DNA from: Streptomyces sp. CB00316
Lineage (GTDB): Bacteria > Actinomycetota > Actinomycetes > Streptomycetales > Streptomycetaceae
Direction: 5' to 3'
NCBI RefSeq assembly: GCF_001905595.1
Contig: NZ_LIXI01000003.1
Span: 1-64,000 of the forward strand
Length of the DNA stretch: 64,000 nucleotides
The notes under the pieces are model-generated. The model ran no database searches, had not been told where the DNA came from, and saw only the letters and a list, made by a program, of their open reading frames with translations. The position numbers and the translations under genes were made by a program. Positions 31,810 through 40,880 of the stretch are shown piece by piece (position 1 is the first letter of the stretch; each line of letters begins with the position of its first letter).

Positions 31810-33306
31810 CTATACGGTTCCGAACCAGCGCAGCAGCGCGGCTTCGAGGTCCCGCGCATCCGCCGTCCCGCCCTGAGCGCTCCACGCCGCGTAGCCGTCC
31901 GGCCGCAGCAGGACCGCCTCCGCGGGAAGCTCCTCGCCCTCGGCGGCGGCCGGGACCACATCCACCCGGTCCGCCCAGGGGCGCGCCACCTCACGCAGAT
32001 CCGGGCGCCCCGCCGTATCGAGCAGGAGTCCGCGCCCCGCGTGCAGCAGCGAGGACAGGGGGACCGGGCCCCGCTCGGTCCTGAGGCCCAGGTCATGGAC
32101 GAACCGGCCGGCCATCGGGTCGTCGGGCCGCCCCACGCCGTAGACGGTACGGGTACCGCTCACCATCCCGGCGAGGTAGGCGTTGACCTCCTTCATCTCC
32201 ATGAGTTCGCCGAAGAGCTGCCTCAGCGCGTCGGCCGAAGGGTCCGGGTTCATCAGCGCCACCTGGGCCCGCACGTTGTACAGCACCTCGGCCGCCACCG
32301 GGTGCCGCTCGCTGTGATACGTGTCCAGCAGCCCTGCGGGCGCCCAGCCGTTCACCTCGGCGGCCAGCTTCCAGCCGAGGTTGACCGCGTCCTGCAGACC
32401 CGTGTTCAGCCCCTGGCCCCCGGCGGGGAAATGCACATGCGTGGCGTCCCCGGCCACCAGGATCCGGCCCCGGCGGTACTCCTCCGCCTGCAGCGCCGCA
32501 TCGCTGAACCGCGTCAGCCACTTCGGGGAGGACATCGCCACGCGCTCGCCGGTGATCCGCTCCGCCTCACCCCGCAACTCGTCGAGGGTGACCGGGGAGT
32601 GCCGGTCGGGGTGCGGGCCGCGGAAGTCGTACGTTCCGATCCGGCTGCGCCCGTACGGGTTGACCCAGAAGATGGTCCATCCGCGTTCCGTACGCTGCCA
32701 GCCGGCGGGTACCCGGTGCGGCTCCGCCAGCTCCACCTCGCCCATCAGGCAGGAGATCGTCGGCAGCGTCCCGGAGAACGGGATGCCCGCCTGTTTCCGT
32801 ACGGTGCTGCGCACCCCGTCGCAGCCCACCACCCATCCCGCGCGCAGCACCGACTCGCCGTCGACACCGCGCACCGTCAGCCTGACCTCGTCGCCCGTGT
32901 CCTCGACGGCGGTGACGTCCTGGCCCCGCCGGATCTCCGCGCCGAGCTGCTGTGCGCGCCGGGCGAAGACGTTCTCCGCGTACGCCTGCGGGCTGCCCAG
33001 CATGGCGGGGAACTCCTCCACCACAGGGGCGAGGTCCAGGCCGAAGATGCCGCCGAAGTGGAAGGGCACCTGCCGGTGCCGGTGTGCCGAAGCCCGGTGC
33101 GGGCCGGGCTGGACGGCCTCCAGCAGACCGCGCCGGTTCAGCGTCTGGGCGGTACGGGCGTGCAGGGTTCCGGCCTTCGACTCACCGGTCGGCGTGGGCA
33201 GGCGCTCCAGCACCGTGGTGCGTACCCCGTGCAGGGCCAGCTCCGCCGCGAGCAGCATGCCCACGGGGCCTCCGCCCACCACCGCGACATCGGTGTCCCG
33301 GACCAT
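31810..33306 (-). CDS. FAD-dependent aromatic hydroxylase (polyketide/rifampicin monooxygenase type)
   Basis: 498 residues from ATG 33306, with GAAAGGGG upstream. Motifs: DVAVVGGGPVGMLLAAELAL at the N-terminus, GCDGVRSTVRKQAGIPF (DG), and VAGDATHVHFPAGGQGLNTG (GD). A C-terminal thioredoxin-like tail ends LLRPDGYAAWSAQGG, the feature of the PgaE/MtmOIV/Rox/phenol-hydroxylase group. It would hydroxylate or epoxidise an activated aromatic or quinone using NADPH and oxygen. With the hydroxylase at 19978 it gives the cluster two distinct ring-oxidising flavoenzymes. It is followed after 219 bp by the BBE oxidase. Confidence 0.88.
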   Translation of the reverse strand: MVRDTDVAVVGGGPVGMLLAAELALHGVRTTVLERLPTPTGESKAGTLHARTAQTLNRRGLLEAVQPGPHRASAHRHRQVPFHFGGIFGLDLAPVVEEFPAMLGSPQAYAENVFARRAQQLGAEIRRGQDVTAVEDTGDEVRLTVRGVDGESVLRAGWVVGCDGVRSTVRKQAGIPFSGTLPTISCLMGEVELAEPHRVPAGWQRTERGWTIFWVNPYGRSRIGTYDFRGPHPDRHSPVTLDELRGEAERITGERVAMSSPKWLTRFSDAALQAEEYRRGRILVAGDATHVHFPAGGQGLNTGLQDAVNLGWKLAAEVNGWAPAGLLDTYHSERHPVAAEVLYNVRAQVALMNPDPSADALRQLFGELMEMKEVNAYLAGMVSGTRTVYGVGRPDDPMAGRFVHDLGLRTERGPVPLSSLLHAGRGLLLDTAGRPDLREVARPWADRVDVVPAAAEGEELPAEAVLLRPDGYAAWSAQGGTADARDLEAALLRWFGTV

Positions 33307-33414
33307 CTTCGTTCCCCTTTCGACGGGCGTCGCTGACGCCGGACGCGCGTGGTTGGACGGACCGCCGGTCATCGGGACCGCGGGAGGTGCCGGCTGCTCT
33401 TCCTCGGCGCCGGC

Positions 33415-34884
33415 TCACGCACGGTCGGCGGGAAGGTCGTGCCTGCTCTGCCCGCGCAGGAGCAGGACGGCGGCGAGTGCGGAGACCGCGAAGACGACGC
33501 CCGCGGTGGTGAAGGCGAAGGCGTAGCCCGATGCCTCCGCCGCGGTACGGGCGGTGGCCCCGCCGGTGAGGCCGGCGGTGTGCGAGGCGGCTAGTGAGGC
33601 CAGTACGGCGAGGCCGATCGTCGGTCCGGTCTCCAGCGCGGTGTTGACGACACCCCCGGCCAGACCCGACTGCTCCGCCGGAACGTCGTTGAGCATGGTG
33701 ATGGTGGCGGCGGAGAAGACCAGGGCGATGCCGGCCGGCAGCAGCAGCAGTCCGGCGAGGACCGGGCCCGCGTACGGGCTGTGGTCGGTGAGGCGGCCGA
33801 GGAGGAGGAGACCGGCGGCGGCCAGCAGCAGCCCGGTGGCGATGACCGTCCGGGAGCCGAGCCGTGCGACCAGGCGGCCGCCGAGCGGTCCGACGGCCAG
33901 CAGGACCACGGTGAACGGCAGGAACGCCGCCGATGTGCGCAGCGGAGAGAGGCCTGCCACCTGCTGGAAGTAGAGGGAGAGCAGGAAGAACATGGTCGCC
34001 GTGCCGGCCGAGGCGATGAGTACCGCCCACAACGCGGTCGCCCGGCGCCGCGACACGAGGAAGCCCGGCGGGAGCAGCGGGTCGGGGGCCCGCCGTTCGA
34101 CGAGCGCGAAGGCGGCGAGCAGGACGACGCCGAGAACGCTCGGTACCGTCACGGCGGCCGAGGTCCAGGAGGTTTCGGCCGCGTGGACCAGGCCGTAACT
34201 GAGCAGAGAGAGGCCGGCCGTGGCCAGGACGGCGCCGAGCACGTCGACCTTGCCCTCGGCCGGTGTGCCGGTGTCGCGGGGCAGCAGGCGGGGCGCCATC
34301 AGCACGGCGACCACCGCCACCAGGGTGGGGACGAGGAAGGTCCAGCGCCAGGAGAACCACACGATCGCGGCCCCGGAGACGAGCGTGCCGACCGCGGCAC
34401 CCAGGGGGGCGAGCGCACCCCAGATGCCCATGGCCCGGGCGCGGGCTCGCGGCGCCTGATGGAGCGAGACGGCGAGTGCCATGGCGGCGGGGGCGGCGAA
34501 AGCCGCGCCGGCGCCCTGGACGAGGCGGGCCGTCAGCAGGGTCGTCACGTCCGGGGCGAAACCGCCGACGGCGGAGGCCAGGCCGAACAGCGCGGTGCCG
34601 GCGACGAAGACGCGGCGGCGTCCGTACAGGTCGGCGATGCGGCCGCCGAGGAGCAGCAGACCGCCGAAGGACAGTCCGTAGGCCGCGCTGACCAGCGTCA
34701 GCTGGGCGACGGAGAGGCCCAGTTCGGTCCTGACCGTGGGCAGGGCCACGGACAGCATGGTGATCGCCAGCACCAGGACCACCTGGACGGCGGCCAGCAG
34801 CACGAACGCGTCCTGCGAACGGCCCGGTGAGGGAGGCGGCGCAACCGTGCTGGTGGCGGAGAGGGAATCGTCTGCGACAGGCAT
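33415..34884 (-). CDS. DHA2-family MFS exporter, likely product efflux
   Basis: 489 residues from ATG 34884. About 14 membrane helices, motif A as GGRIADLYGRRRVFVAG, motif C-like GGVVNTALETGPTIGLAVLA, and the loop GAAFAAPAAMALAV. This is the 14-helix drug:H+ antiporter architecture common for self-resistance in Streptomyces clusters. It lies between an SDR and a flavin hydroxylase on the biosynthetic strand, so it probably exports the product or a precursor, perhaps the substrate of the exported BBE oxidase. Confidence 0.88.
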   Translation of the reverse strand: MPVADDSLSATSTVAPPPSPGRSQDAFVLLAAVQVVLVLAITMLSVALPTVRTELGLSVAQLTLVSAAYGLSFGGLLLLGGRIADLYGRRRVFVAGTALFGLASAVGGFAPDVTTLLTARLVQGAGAAFAAPAAMALAVSLHQAPRARARAMGIWGALAPLGAAVGTLVSGAAIVWFSWRWTFLVPTLVAVVAVLMAPRLLPRDTGTPAEGKVDVLGAVLATAGLSLLSYGLVHAAETSWTSAAVTVPSVLGVVLLAAFALVERRAPDPLLPPGFLVSRRRATALWAVLIASAGTATMFFLLSLYFQQVAGLSPLRTSAAFLPFTVVLLAVGPLGGRLVARLGSRTVIATGLLLAAAGLLLLGRLTDHSPYAGPVLAGLLLLPAGIALVFSAATITMLNDVPAEQSGLAGGVVNTALETGPTIGLAVLASLAASHTAGLTGGATARTAAEASGYAFAFTTAGVVFAVSALAAVLLLRGQSRHDLPADRA

Positions 34885-35046
34885 CGAACGCCTTGCTCTG
34901 AGTGGGGCGGCGTGGTTACCGGCCCGTTGGTCGGGTGGACACGGCCGTCCCGGCCCGCCAGGAACGGCGGGCCGGGACGGCGTCGGGGCTGCCACGGGAC
35001 GGAGCCGGCCTCAGCTGCGGAGCAGGGGCGGGCGGAGCCGCACGGC

Positions 35047-35808
35047 TCAGGCGCTGGCCCCGCCGTCGGTCACCAGGTCGTGGCCGACGACGAAGCTGGA
35101 GTCGTCCGAGGCCAGCCAGAGCACGGAGGCGACGATCTCGTCGGTCTCGGCGAGGCGGCCGAGCGGGATGGTGCCGTTCAGCCGGGCAGCGCGGTCGGCC
35201 TCGCTCTCGCCGGGCATGAAGGTCATCGGGGTGTTGGAGGCGCCGGGGCTGACCGCGTTGATGCGGATGCCGTCCTTGATGTGGTCGAGCGCGGCGGCCC
35301 GGGTGAGGGTCGACACGGCGGCCTTGGAGGCCGCGTACGCGCCGGTGCCGGGGTAGCGCAGGTGGTAGCCGATGTTGGAGGCGGCGTTCACGATGGCGCC
35401 GCCGCCGTGCTCGCGCATGTGCTGGATCTCGTACTTCATCGACAGCATGACGCCGGTGAGGTTGACCGCGAGCTGGGTGTGCCACTGCTTCTCGTCGATG
35501 TCGCCGGCGGGGCCGAGCGCGGCGAAGATGCCGGCGTTGTTGTGAGCGATGTGCAGGCCGCCGTGGCGGGCGACCGTGGCGTCGACCATCGCCCGCACGG
35601 AGTCGGAGTCGGTCACGTCGACCGTGACGGCGCTCGCGGTGCCACCCTCCTGCTCGATCAGCTTGACGGTGTGCGCGGCGTTCTCGGCGTTGAGATCGGC
35701 GACGACGACCGTGGCGCCGCGCTCGGCGAAGGCACGGGCGCTGCGGCGGCCGATGCCGGAGCCGGCTCCGGTGACGAGCGCGACCTTGCCGTGGAACGTT
35801 GCGGACAT
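35047..35808 (-). CDS. Short-chain dehydrogenase at the cluster's right edge
   Basis: 253 residues from ATG 35808, with AGGAGA upstream. Classical SDR: KVALVTGAGSGIGRRSARAF, NNAGIFAA, Ser in NAASNIGYH, and YAASKAA. It is divergent from a TetR repressor with a readable promoter between them (35871-35925), which suggests specific control by that repressor. It is the first gene of the long minus-strand run. It could reduce a quinone or keto group of the product, or it may be a neighbouring detoxification pair unrelated to the cluster. Confidence 0.8.
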   Translation of the reverse strand: MSATFHGKVALVTGAGSGIGRRSARAFAERGATVVVADLNAENAAHTVKLIEQEGGTASAVTVDVTDSDSVRAMVDATVARHGGLHIAHNNAGIFAALGPAGDIDEKQWHTQLAVNLTGVMLSMKYEIQHMREHGGGAIVNAASNIGYHLRYPGTGAYAASKAAVSTLTRAAALDHIKDGIRINAVSPGASNTPMTFMPGESEADRAARLNGTIPLGRLAETDEIVASVLWLASDDSSFVVGHDLVTDGGASA

Positions 35809-35870
35809 GCGAAGTCTCCTGACGCAGAAGGGGAGGGCGGAGCACCGATGTTTCTGTGCCGCCTGACACA

Positions 35871-35925
35871 TAAATAATGCACGGGCCTCTTCGGCAGGTC
35901 AAGGGATATATTTGATGCACGACAC
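35871..35925. promoter_or_regulatory. SDR promoter and candidate TetR operator repeats
   Basis: On the minus strand, TTGACC (complement of 35897-35902) is separated by exactly 17 bases from CATTAT (complement of 35874-35879), a good sigma70-type promoter for the SDR gene. Two direct copies of CGTGCATYAWWTAT (minus strand) lie over the -10 and in front of the TetR gene, about 38 bases apart. They are candidate repressor sites. Confidence 0.5.
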
Positions 35926-35941
35926 AGAAAGGTGGCCGGGC

Positions 35942-36589
35942 ATGGCAGGCAGAGGCAGACCACGCGCCTTCGACCGCGACGAAGCACTGCGCAAGGCGCT
36001 CGGGGTGTTCTGGGAACGCGGCTACCAGGCCACCTCCATGAGCGATCTGACCGCCGCCATGGGCATCAACTCGCCCAGCATCTACGCGGCCTACGGATCC
36101 AAGGAGAAGCTGTTCAGGGAGGCCGTCACCCTCTACACGGCGACCGAGGGCCGGTACACCCGCCGTGCCCTCGACGAGCAGCCCACCGCCCGCGCGGCCG
36201 TGACCGTGATGCTCCAGGAGAACGCCGCCGCCTACGCCGACCCGGCCACCCCGGCGGGCTGCCTCACGGTGCTCGCCGCCCCCATCCCCGTACGGGAGAA
36301 CTCCTCGGTCGCCTTGCACCTCGCCCGGATGCGCGCGGAGGTCCGGGACCTGATCCGCCAACGCGTGGAACGGGGCATCGAGGACGGTGACGTACGGCCC
36401 GACGCGGACGCACCGGCCATCGCGCTCTTCTACAGCGCCGTGCTCAACGGTCTGTCCATCCAGTCCCGCGACGGCGTCGCCCTGCCCGGACTCCAGCAGA
36501 CGGTGGCCGGCGCCATGGCCGCCTGGGACAGCCTGGCCGCCCCCGACGACAAGCCCACCGGAGGGACCTTCGGCGAACCGGAGCGGTGA
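35942..36589 (+). CDS. TetR/AcrR-family repressor
   Basis: 215 residues from ATG 35942 with GAAAGG 8 bases upstream; upstream in-frame codons at 35912 and 35915 are less likely. The N-terminal HTH is standard (GRPRAFDRDEALRKALGVFW, ERGYQATSMSDLTAAMGINS, then PSIYAAYGSKEKLFREAV). The C-terminal domain is of the broad AcrR type, unlike the butyrolactone receptors at 13 and 15 kb. Divergent from the SDR gene, its probable target. It marks the likely right border of the cluster; peptidase genes begin 52 bases later on the same strand. Confidence 0.88.
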   Translation: MAGRGRPRAFDRDEALRKALGVFWERGYQATSMSDLTAAMGINSPSIYAAYGSKEKLFREAVTLYTATEGRYTRRALDEQPTARAAVTVMLQENAAAYADPATPAGCLTVLAAPIPVRENSSVALHLARMRAEVRDLIRQRVERGIEDGDVRPDADAPAIALFYSAVLNGLSIQSRDGVALPGLQQTVAGAMAAWDSLAAPDDKPTGGTFGEPER

Positions 36590-36641
36590 CAAGGGCACCC
36601 TCCCTGGCTCAGCCCGCCGCCGGGGCGTACGGTGTGGCGGC

Positions 36642-37475
36642 ATGAAGATCCTCATCAGCGCCGACATGGAAGGCGCCACCGGAGTGACCTGGCCGGCCGA
36701 CGTGCTGCCGGGCACCCCGCAGTGGGAGCGCTGCCGGCCGATGTTCACCTCCGACGTGAACGCGGCCGCCCTCGGCTTCTACGACGGCGGCGCCGACGAG
36801 GTCCTCATCAACGAGGCCCACTGGTCGATGCGGAACCTGCTCCTGGAGCAGCTGGACGACCGGGTCCAGATGCTCACCGGCAGGCACAAGTCGCTCTCGA
36901 TGGTGGAGGGCATCCAGCACGGAGACGTGGACGGCATCGCCTTCGTCGGCTACCACACCGGGGCCGGTACGGAGGGGGTCCTCGCCCACACCTACCTCGC
37001 CAACTCCATCACCGGCGTCTGGCTCAACGGGGCCCGCGCCAGTGAGGGCCTCCTGAACGCCCAGGTCACTGCCGAGTACGGCGTCCCCGTCGTCCTCGTC
37101 ACCGGCGACGACCTGACGTGCGTGGACGCCGAGGGGTACGCCCCCGAGGCCCGCAAGGTCGCCGTCAAGGACCACGTATCGCGGTACGCGGCGGTGTGCC
37201 GCACCCCCGCCCGTACCGCGGCAGACATCCGGACGGCCGCGCGGGACGCCACCGCGCTCGCCGTCCGCCAGACCCCCGTAACCGGCGGGACGTACACCGT
37301 GGAGCTGGAGTTCGACGCCGAGCATCTGGCGGCCGCGGCGACCGTGGTGCCCGGCGTCGCGCCCAGCGGTGAGAGGCGCGTCGCCTACACCAGCGGGACG
37401 ATGTACGAAGGTATCCGCACGTTCAAGGCGGTGACGACCATCGTGTCGTCCGCCATGGAGGAACAATATGGCTGA
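36642..37475 (+). CDS. M55-family D-aminopeptidase (DppA-like)
   Basis: 277 residues from ATG 36642. The M55 zinc site begins at the N-terminus (KILISADMEGATGVT, Asp8/Glu10), with further ligands in INEAHWSMRNL and FVGYHTGAGTEGVLAHTY. DppA of Bacillus is a ring-shaped decamer that releases D-amino acids from short D-Ala peptides. It overlaps the next gene by 8 bases and heads a four-gene run of peptidases. Together with the LD-carboxypeptidase at the end, it points to recycling of cell-wall or D-amino-acid peptides. Confidence 0.88.
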   Translation: MKILISADMEGATGVTWPADVLPGTPQWERCRPMFTSDVNAAALGFYDGGADEVLINEAHWSMRNLLLEQLDDRVQMLTGRHKSLSMVEGIQHGDVDGIAFVGYHTGAGTEGVLAHTYLANSITGVWLNGARASEGLLNAQVTAEYGVPVVLVTGDDLTCVDAEGYAPEARKVAVKDHVSRYAAVCRTPARTAADIRTAARDATALAVRQTPVTGGTYTVELEFDAEHLAAAATVVPGVAPSGERRVAYTSGTMYEGIRTFKAVTTIVSSAMEEQYG

Positions 37476-38811
37476 CGCCCCCGGCCCGCTCGGCCCCGTG
37501 GACGAGCAGGCCCTCGACGAAGTGGTCACGTTCACGTCCGAACTGATCCGGATCGACACCACCAACCGGGGTGGCGGCGACTGCCGGGAACGCCCGGCCG
37601 CCGAGTACACCGCCGAGCGGCTGGCCGGGGCCGGTCTCGAACCGGTCATGCTGGAGCGCACCCCCGGCCGGACCAACGTCGTCGCCCGGATCCCCGGCAC
37701 CGACCCGTCGGCCGACGCGCTGCTCGTCCACGGCCACCTGGACGTGGTGCCCGCCGAGCCCTCCGACTGGTCCGTGCACCCCTTCTCCGGCGAGGTCCGC
37801 GACGGGGTGGTGTGGGGCCGCGGGGCCGTCGACATGAAGAACATGGACGCGATGGTCCTCGCCGTCGTCCGGGGATGGGCGCGCGAGGGCTTCCGGCCGC
37901 GGCGCGACATCGTCATCGCGTACACCGCCGACGAGGAGGCCAGCGCCGAGGACGGCTCCGGCTTCCTCACCGAGCGGCACGCGGACCTCTTCGAGGGGTG
38001 TACGGAGGGCATCAGCGAGTCCGGCGCCTTCACCTTCCACGCCGGGCACGGCCTCTCCCTCTACCCGATCGCGGCCGGCGAGCGCGGCACCGGCTGGCTG
38101 AAGCTGACCGCCGAGGGCCGGGCCGGGCACGGGTCCAAGGTCAACCGGGCCAACGCGGTGAGCGCGCTCGCCGCCGCCGTCGCCCGCATCGGCCAGCACG
38201 AGTGGCCCATCCGGATCACCCCGACCGTACGCGCCGCGATCACCGAGATCGCCGCCCTGCACGGCATCACCGCCGACCTGGACGAGCCCGGCTTCGATGT
38301 CGCCCAGCTCCTGGCCAAGCTCGGCCCGGCCGCCGCCCTCGTCGAGAACACCATCCGCAACAGCAGCAACCCGACGATGCTGGAAGCCGGTTACAAGGTC
38401 AACGTGATCCCCGGCCACGCCACCGCCTACATCGACGGACGTACGGTGCCCGGCGGCGAGGACGAGTTCCGCGAGACCCTGGACCGGCTGACGGGCCCCG
38501 ACGTCTCCTGGGAGTACGACCACCGCGAGGTCGCCCTCCAGGCCCCGGTCGACTCACCCACGTACGCCAAACTCCGCGCGGCCATCGAGAAGTTCGACCC
38601 CGACGGGCACACCGTCCCGTACTGCATGTCGGGCGGCACCGACGCCAAGCAGTTCTCCCGGCTCGGCATCACCGGCTACGGCTTCTCGCCGCTCAAGCTG
38701 CCCCCGGGCTTCGACTACCAGGCGCTCTTCCACGGCGTCGACGAGCGCGTCCCCGTCGACGCCCTCCACTTCGGCGTCCGCGTCCTCGACCACTACCTGC
38801 GCACCGCCTGA
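37468..38811 (+). CDS. M20-family metallopeptidase
   Basis: 447 residues. Two-zinc M20 site: His/Asp in LLVHGHLDVVPAEPS, Asp in GRGAVDMKNMDAMVL, the general base in YTADEEASAEDG, and further ligands in SESGAFTF and the late YGFSPLKLPPG. A dimerisation (lid) domain is inserted at residues ~205-325. Members hydrolyse dipeptides, acyl-amino acids or carboxypeptidase substrates. The start overlaps the M55 gene, implying coupled translation. Confidence 0.88.
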   Translation: MADAPGPLGPVDEQALDEVVTFTSELIRIDTTNRGGGDCRERPAAEYTAERLAGAGLEPVMLERTPGRTNVVARIPGTDPSADALLVHGHLDVVPAEPSDWSVHPFSGEVRDGVVWGRGAVDMKNMDAMVLAVVRGWAREGFRPRRDIVIAYTADEEASAEDGSGFLTERHADLFEGCTEGISESGAFTFHAGHGLSLYPIAAGERGTGWLKLTAEGRAGHGSKVNRANAVSALAAAVARIGQHEWPIRITPTVRAAITEIAALHGITADLDEPGFDVAQLLAKLGPAAALVENTIRNSSNPTMLEAGYKVNVIPGHATAYIDGRTVPGGEDEFRETLDRLTGPDVSWEYDHREVALQAPVDSPTYAKLRAAIEKFDPDGHTVPYCMSGGTDAKQFSRLGITGYGFSPLKLPPGFDYQALFHGVDERVPVDALHFGVRVLDHYLRTA

Positions 38812-38864
38812 CCAGCAGTGTTCTGACCCGTATCGTTCGACCGGACCCTGGGGGGACCTCCACC

Positions 38865-40880
38865 GTGAGCACCGTGCCCGAAGCCCCGTACGGCTCCTGG
38901 CCCTCGCCCATCGACGCGGCCCTCGCCGCCTCGCACGACGGCCGCCCCGACCACCTCTCCACCGTCGGCGACGAGGTGTGGTGGACCGAGCCGCGCCCGG
39001 CCGAGGGCGGCCGCCGCGCCCTGGTGCGCCGCCGCCCGGACGGCACCACGGAGCCCGTGCTGCCCGCCCCGTGGAACCCGCGCAGCCGGGTGATCGAGTA
39101 CGGCGGACAGCCCTGGGCCGGCGCGGTGCGCGAGGAGGGCGGGCCGCTCGTCGTCTTCGTCCACTTCCCGGACCAGCGGCTGTACGCCTACGCCCCCGAC
39201 GGGCCGGACGCGCCCCGGCCGCTCACCCCGCTCTCGGACGTCGGCGGCGGGCTGCGCTGGGTGGACCCGCAGGTGCGCCTGGACCGCGGCGAGCAGGGCG
39301 AAGTGTGGTGCGTGCTGGAGGAGTTCACCGGCCCCCGGCCGACCGACGTACGCCGGGTGATCGCGGCCGTACCGCTGGACGGCTCCGCCGCCGAGGACCG
39401 CTCCGCCGTACGGGAACTCTCCGACGGCAGCCACCGGTTCGTCACCGGACCCCGCGTCTCGCACGACGGGCGGCGGGCCGCCTGGATCGCCTGGGACCAC
39501 CCCCGGATGCCGTGGGACGGCACGGTGGTGATGCTGGCGGAGGTCACGGAGGCCGGTGAATTCACCGGTGCACGGCCCCTGGTGGGCGAGGTCGACGAGT
39601 CGGTGTGCCAGATCGAGTGGGACCGCGACGGCAGCCTCCTGTTCGTCTCCGACCTCGCCGACTGGTGGGAACTCCAGCGCATCCGCCCCGACGCCGTCGC
39701 CGGGGGAGTGGTGCCCAGCAGCCGTCTTCTGCCGCCCCGGGGCGAGGAGTTCGGCGGGCCGCTGTGGAAGATCGGGCTGCGCTGGTTCCACCCGCTGGAG
39801 AACGGGCTGATCGCCGTCCTGCACGGCCGGGGTTCCCAGCGTCTCGGCATCCTCGACCCGGAGACCGGCGAACTCGCCGACGTCCCCGGACATTGGGCCA
39901 CCTGGGCCGACACCCTCGCCGTGCACGGCAGCCGGGTCGTCGGCATCGCGGCGAGCCCCCGCACCGGCTACGAGGTCGTGGAGCTGGACACGGCGACCGG
40001 ACGCACCCGCGTCATCGGATCGGCCCACCACGACGCCGTCGACCCGGCCTACCTCCCCGCACCGCAGGACCGGACGTTCACGGGCTCCGACGGCCGCGAG
40101 ATCCATGCCCACATCTATCCGCCGCACAGCCCCGAACGCACCGGGCCCGAGGGCGAACTGCCCCCGTATGTCGTCGCGGCGCACGGCGGACCCACCGGCC
40201 ACGCGCCGCTCGTCCTCGACCTGGAGATCGCCTACTTCACCTCGCGCGGCATCGGGGTCGCCGTCGTCAACTACGGCGGCTCCACCGGCTACGGCCGCCG
40301 CTACCGCGAACGGCTCCGCGAACAGTGGGGAGTCGTCGACGTGGCGGACTGCGCGGCCGTCGCCGACGCCCTGGTCGCCGAGGGCGCGGCCGACCCCCGC
40401 CGGCTCGCGGTCCGGGGCGGCAGCGCGGGCGGCTGGACCACCGCGGCCTCGCTCATCGGCACCGACCGCTACGCCTGCGGCACGATCCTCTACCCGGTCC
40501 TGGACCTGGAGGGCTGGTCGACGGAGGGCACGCACGACTTCGAGTCGCAGTACCTGGAGTCCCTGATCGGACCGGCCGCCGAGGTGCCCGAGCGCTACCG
40601 CGAACGCGCGCCGATCAACGGCACCGACCGGCTCACCGCCCCGTTCCTGCTGCTCCAGGGGCTGGACGACCAGGTCTGCCCTCCCTCCCAGTGCGACCGG
40701 TTCCTGGCCGCCGTCGCGGGGCGGGGCGTGCCGCACGCGTACATCGCCTTCGAGGGGGAGGGGCACGGGTTCCGGCGGGCGGAGACCCTGATCCGGGCGC
40801 TGGAGGCCGAACTCTCCCTCTACGTACAGACATTCGGTATCGACCGGAGCGATGTGCCGCCGCTGGAGCTGAAGAAGTGA
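38865..40880 (+). CDS. S9-family (acylaminoacyl/prolyl oligopeptidase-like) serine peptidase
   Basis: 671 residues from GTG 38865. The N-terminal ~400 residues form a beta-propeller that limits access to the active site. The C-terminal alpha/beta-hydrolase domain carries Ser520 in RGGSAGGWTT, Asp602 in GLDDQVCPP and His634 in EGEGHGF. No signal peptide, so cytoplasmic. Such enzymes trim acylated or proline-containing oligopeptides. It ends in a 4-base GTGA overlap with the next gene. Confidence 0.88.
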   Translation: MSTVPEAPYGSWPSPIDAALAASHDGRPDHLSTVGDEVWWTEPRPAEGGRRALVRRRPDGTTEPVLPAPWNPRSRVIEYGGQPWAGAVREEGGPLVVFVHFPDQRLYAYAPDGPDAPRPLTPLSDVGGGLRWVDPQVRLDRGEQGEVWCVLEEFTGPRPTDVRRVIAAVPLDGSAAEDRSAVRELSDGSHRFVTGPRVSHDGRRAAWIAWDHPRMPWDGTVVMLAEVTEAGEFTGARPLVGEVDESVCQIEWDRDGSLLFVSDLADWWELQRIRPDAVAGGVVPSSRLLPPRGEEFGGPLWKIGLRWFHPLENGLIAVLHGRGSQRLGILDPETGELADVPGHWATWADTLAVHGSRVVGIAASPRTGYEVVELDTATGRTRVIGSAHHDAVDPAYLPAPQDRTFTGSDGREIHAHIYPPHSPERTGPEGELPPYVVAAHGGPTGHAPLVLDLEIAYFTSRGIGVAVVNYGGSTGYGRRYRERLREQWGVVDVADCAAVADALVAEGAADPRRLAVRGGSAGGWTTAASLIGTDRYACGTILYPVLDLEGWSTEGTHDFESQYLESLIGPAAEVPERYRERAPINGTDRLTAPFLLLQGLDDQVCPPSQCDRFLAAVAGRGVPHAYIAFEGEGHGFRRAETLIRALEAELSLYVQTFGIDRSDVPPLELKK

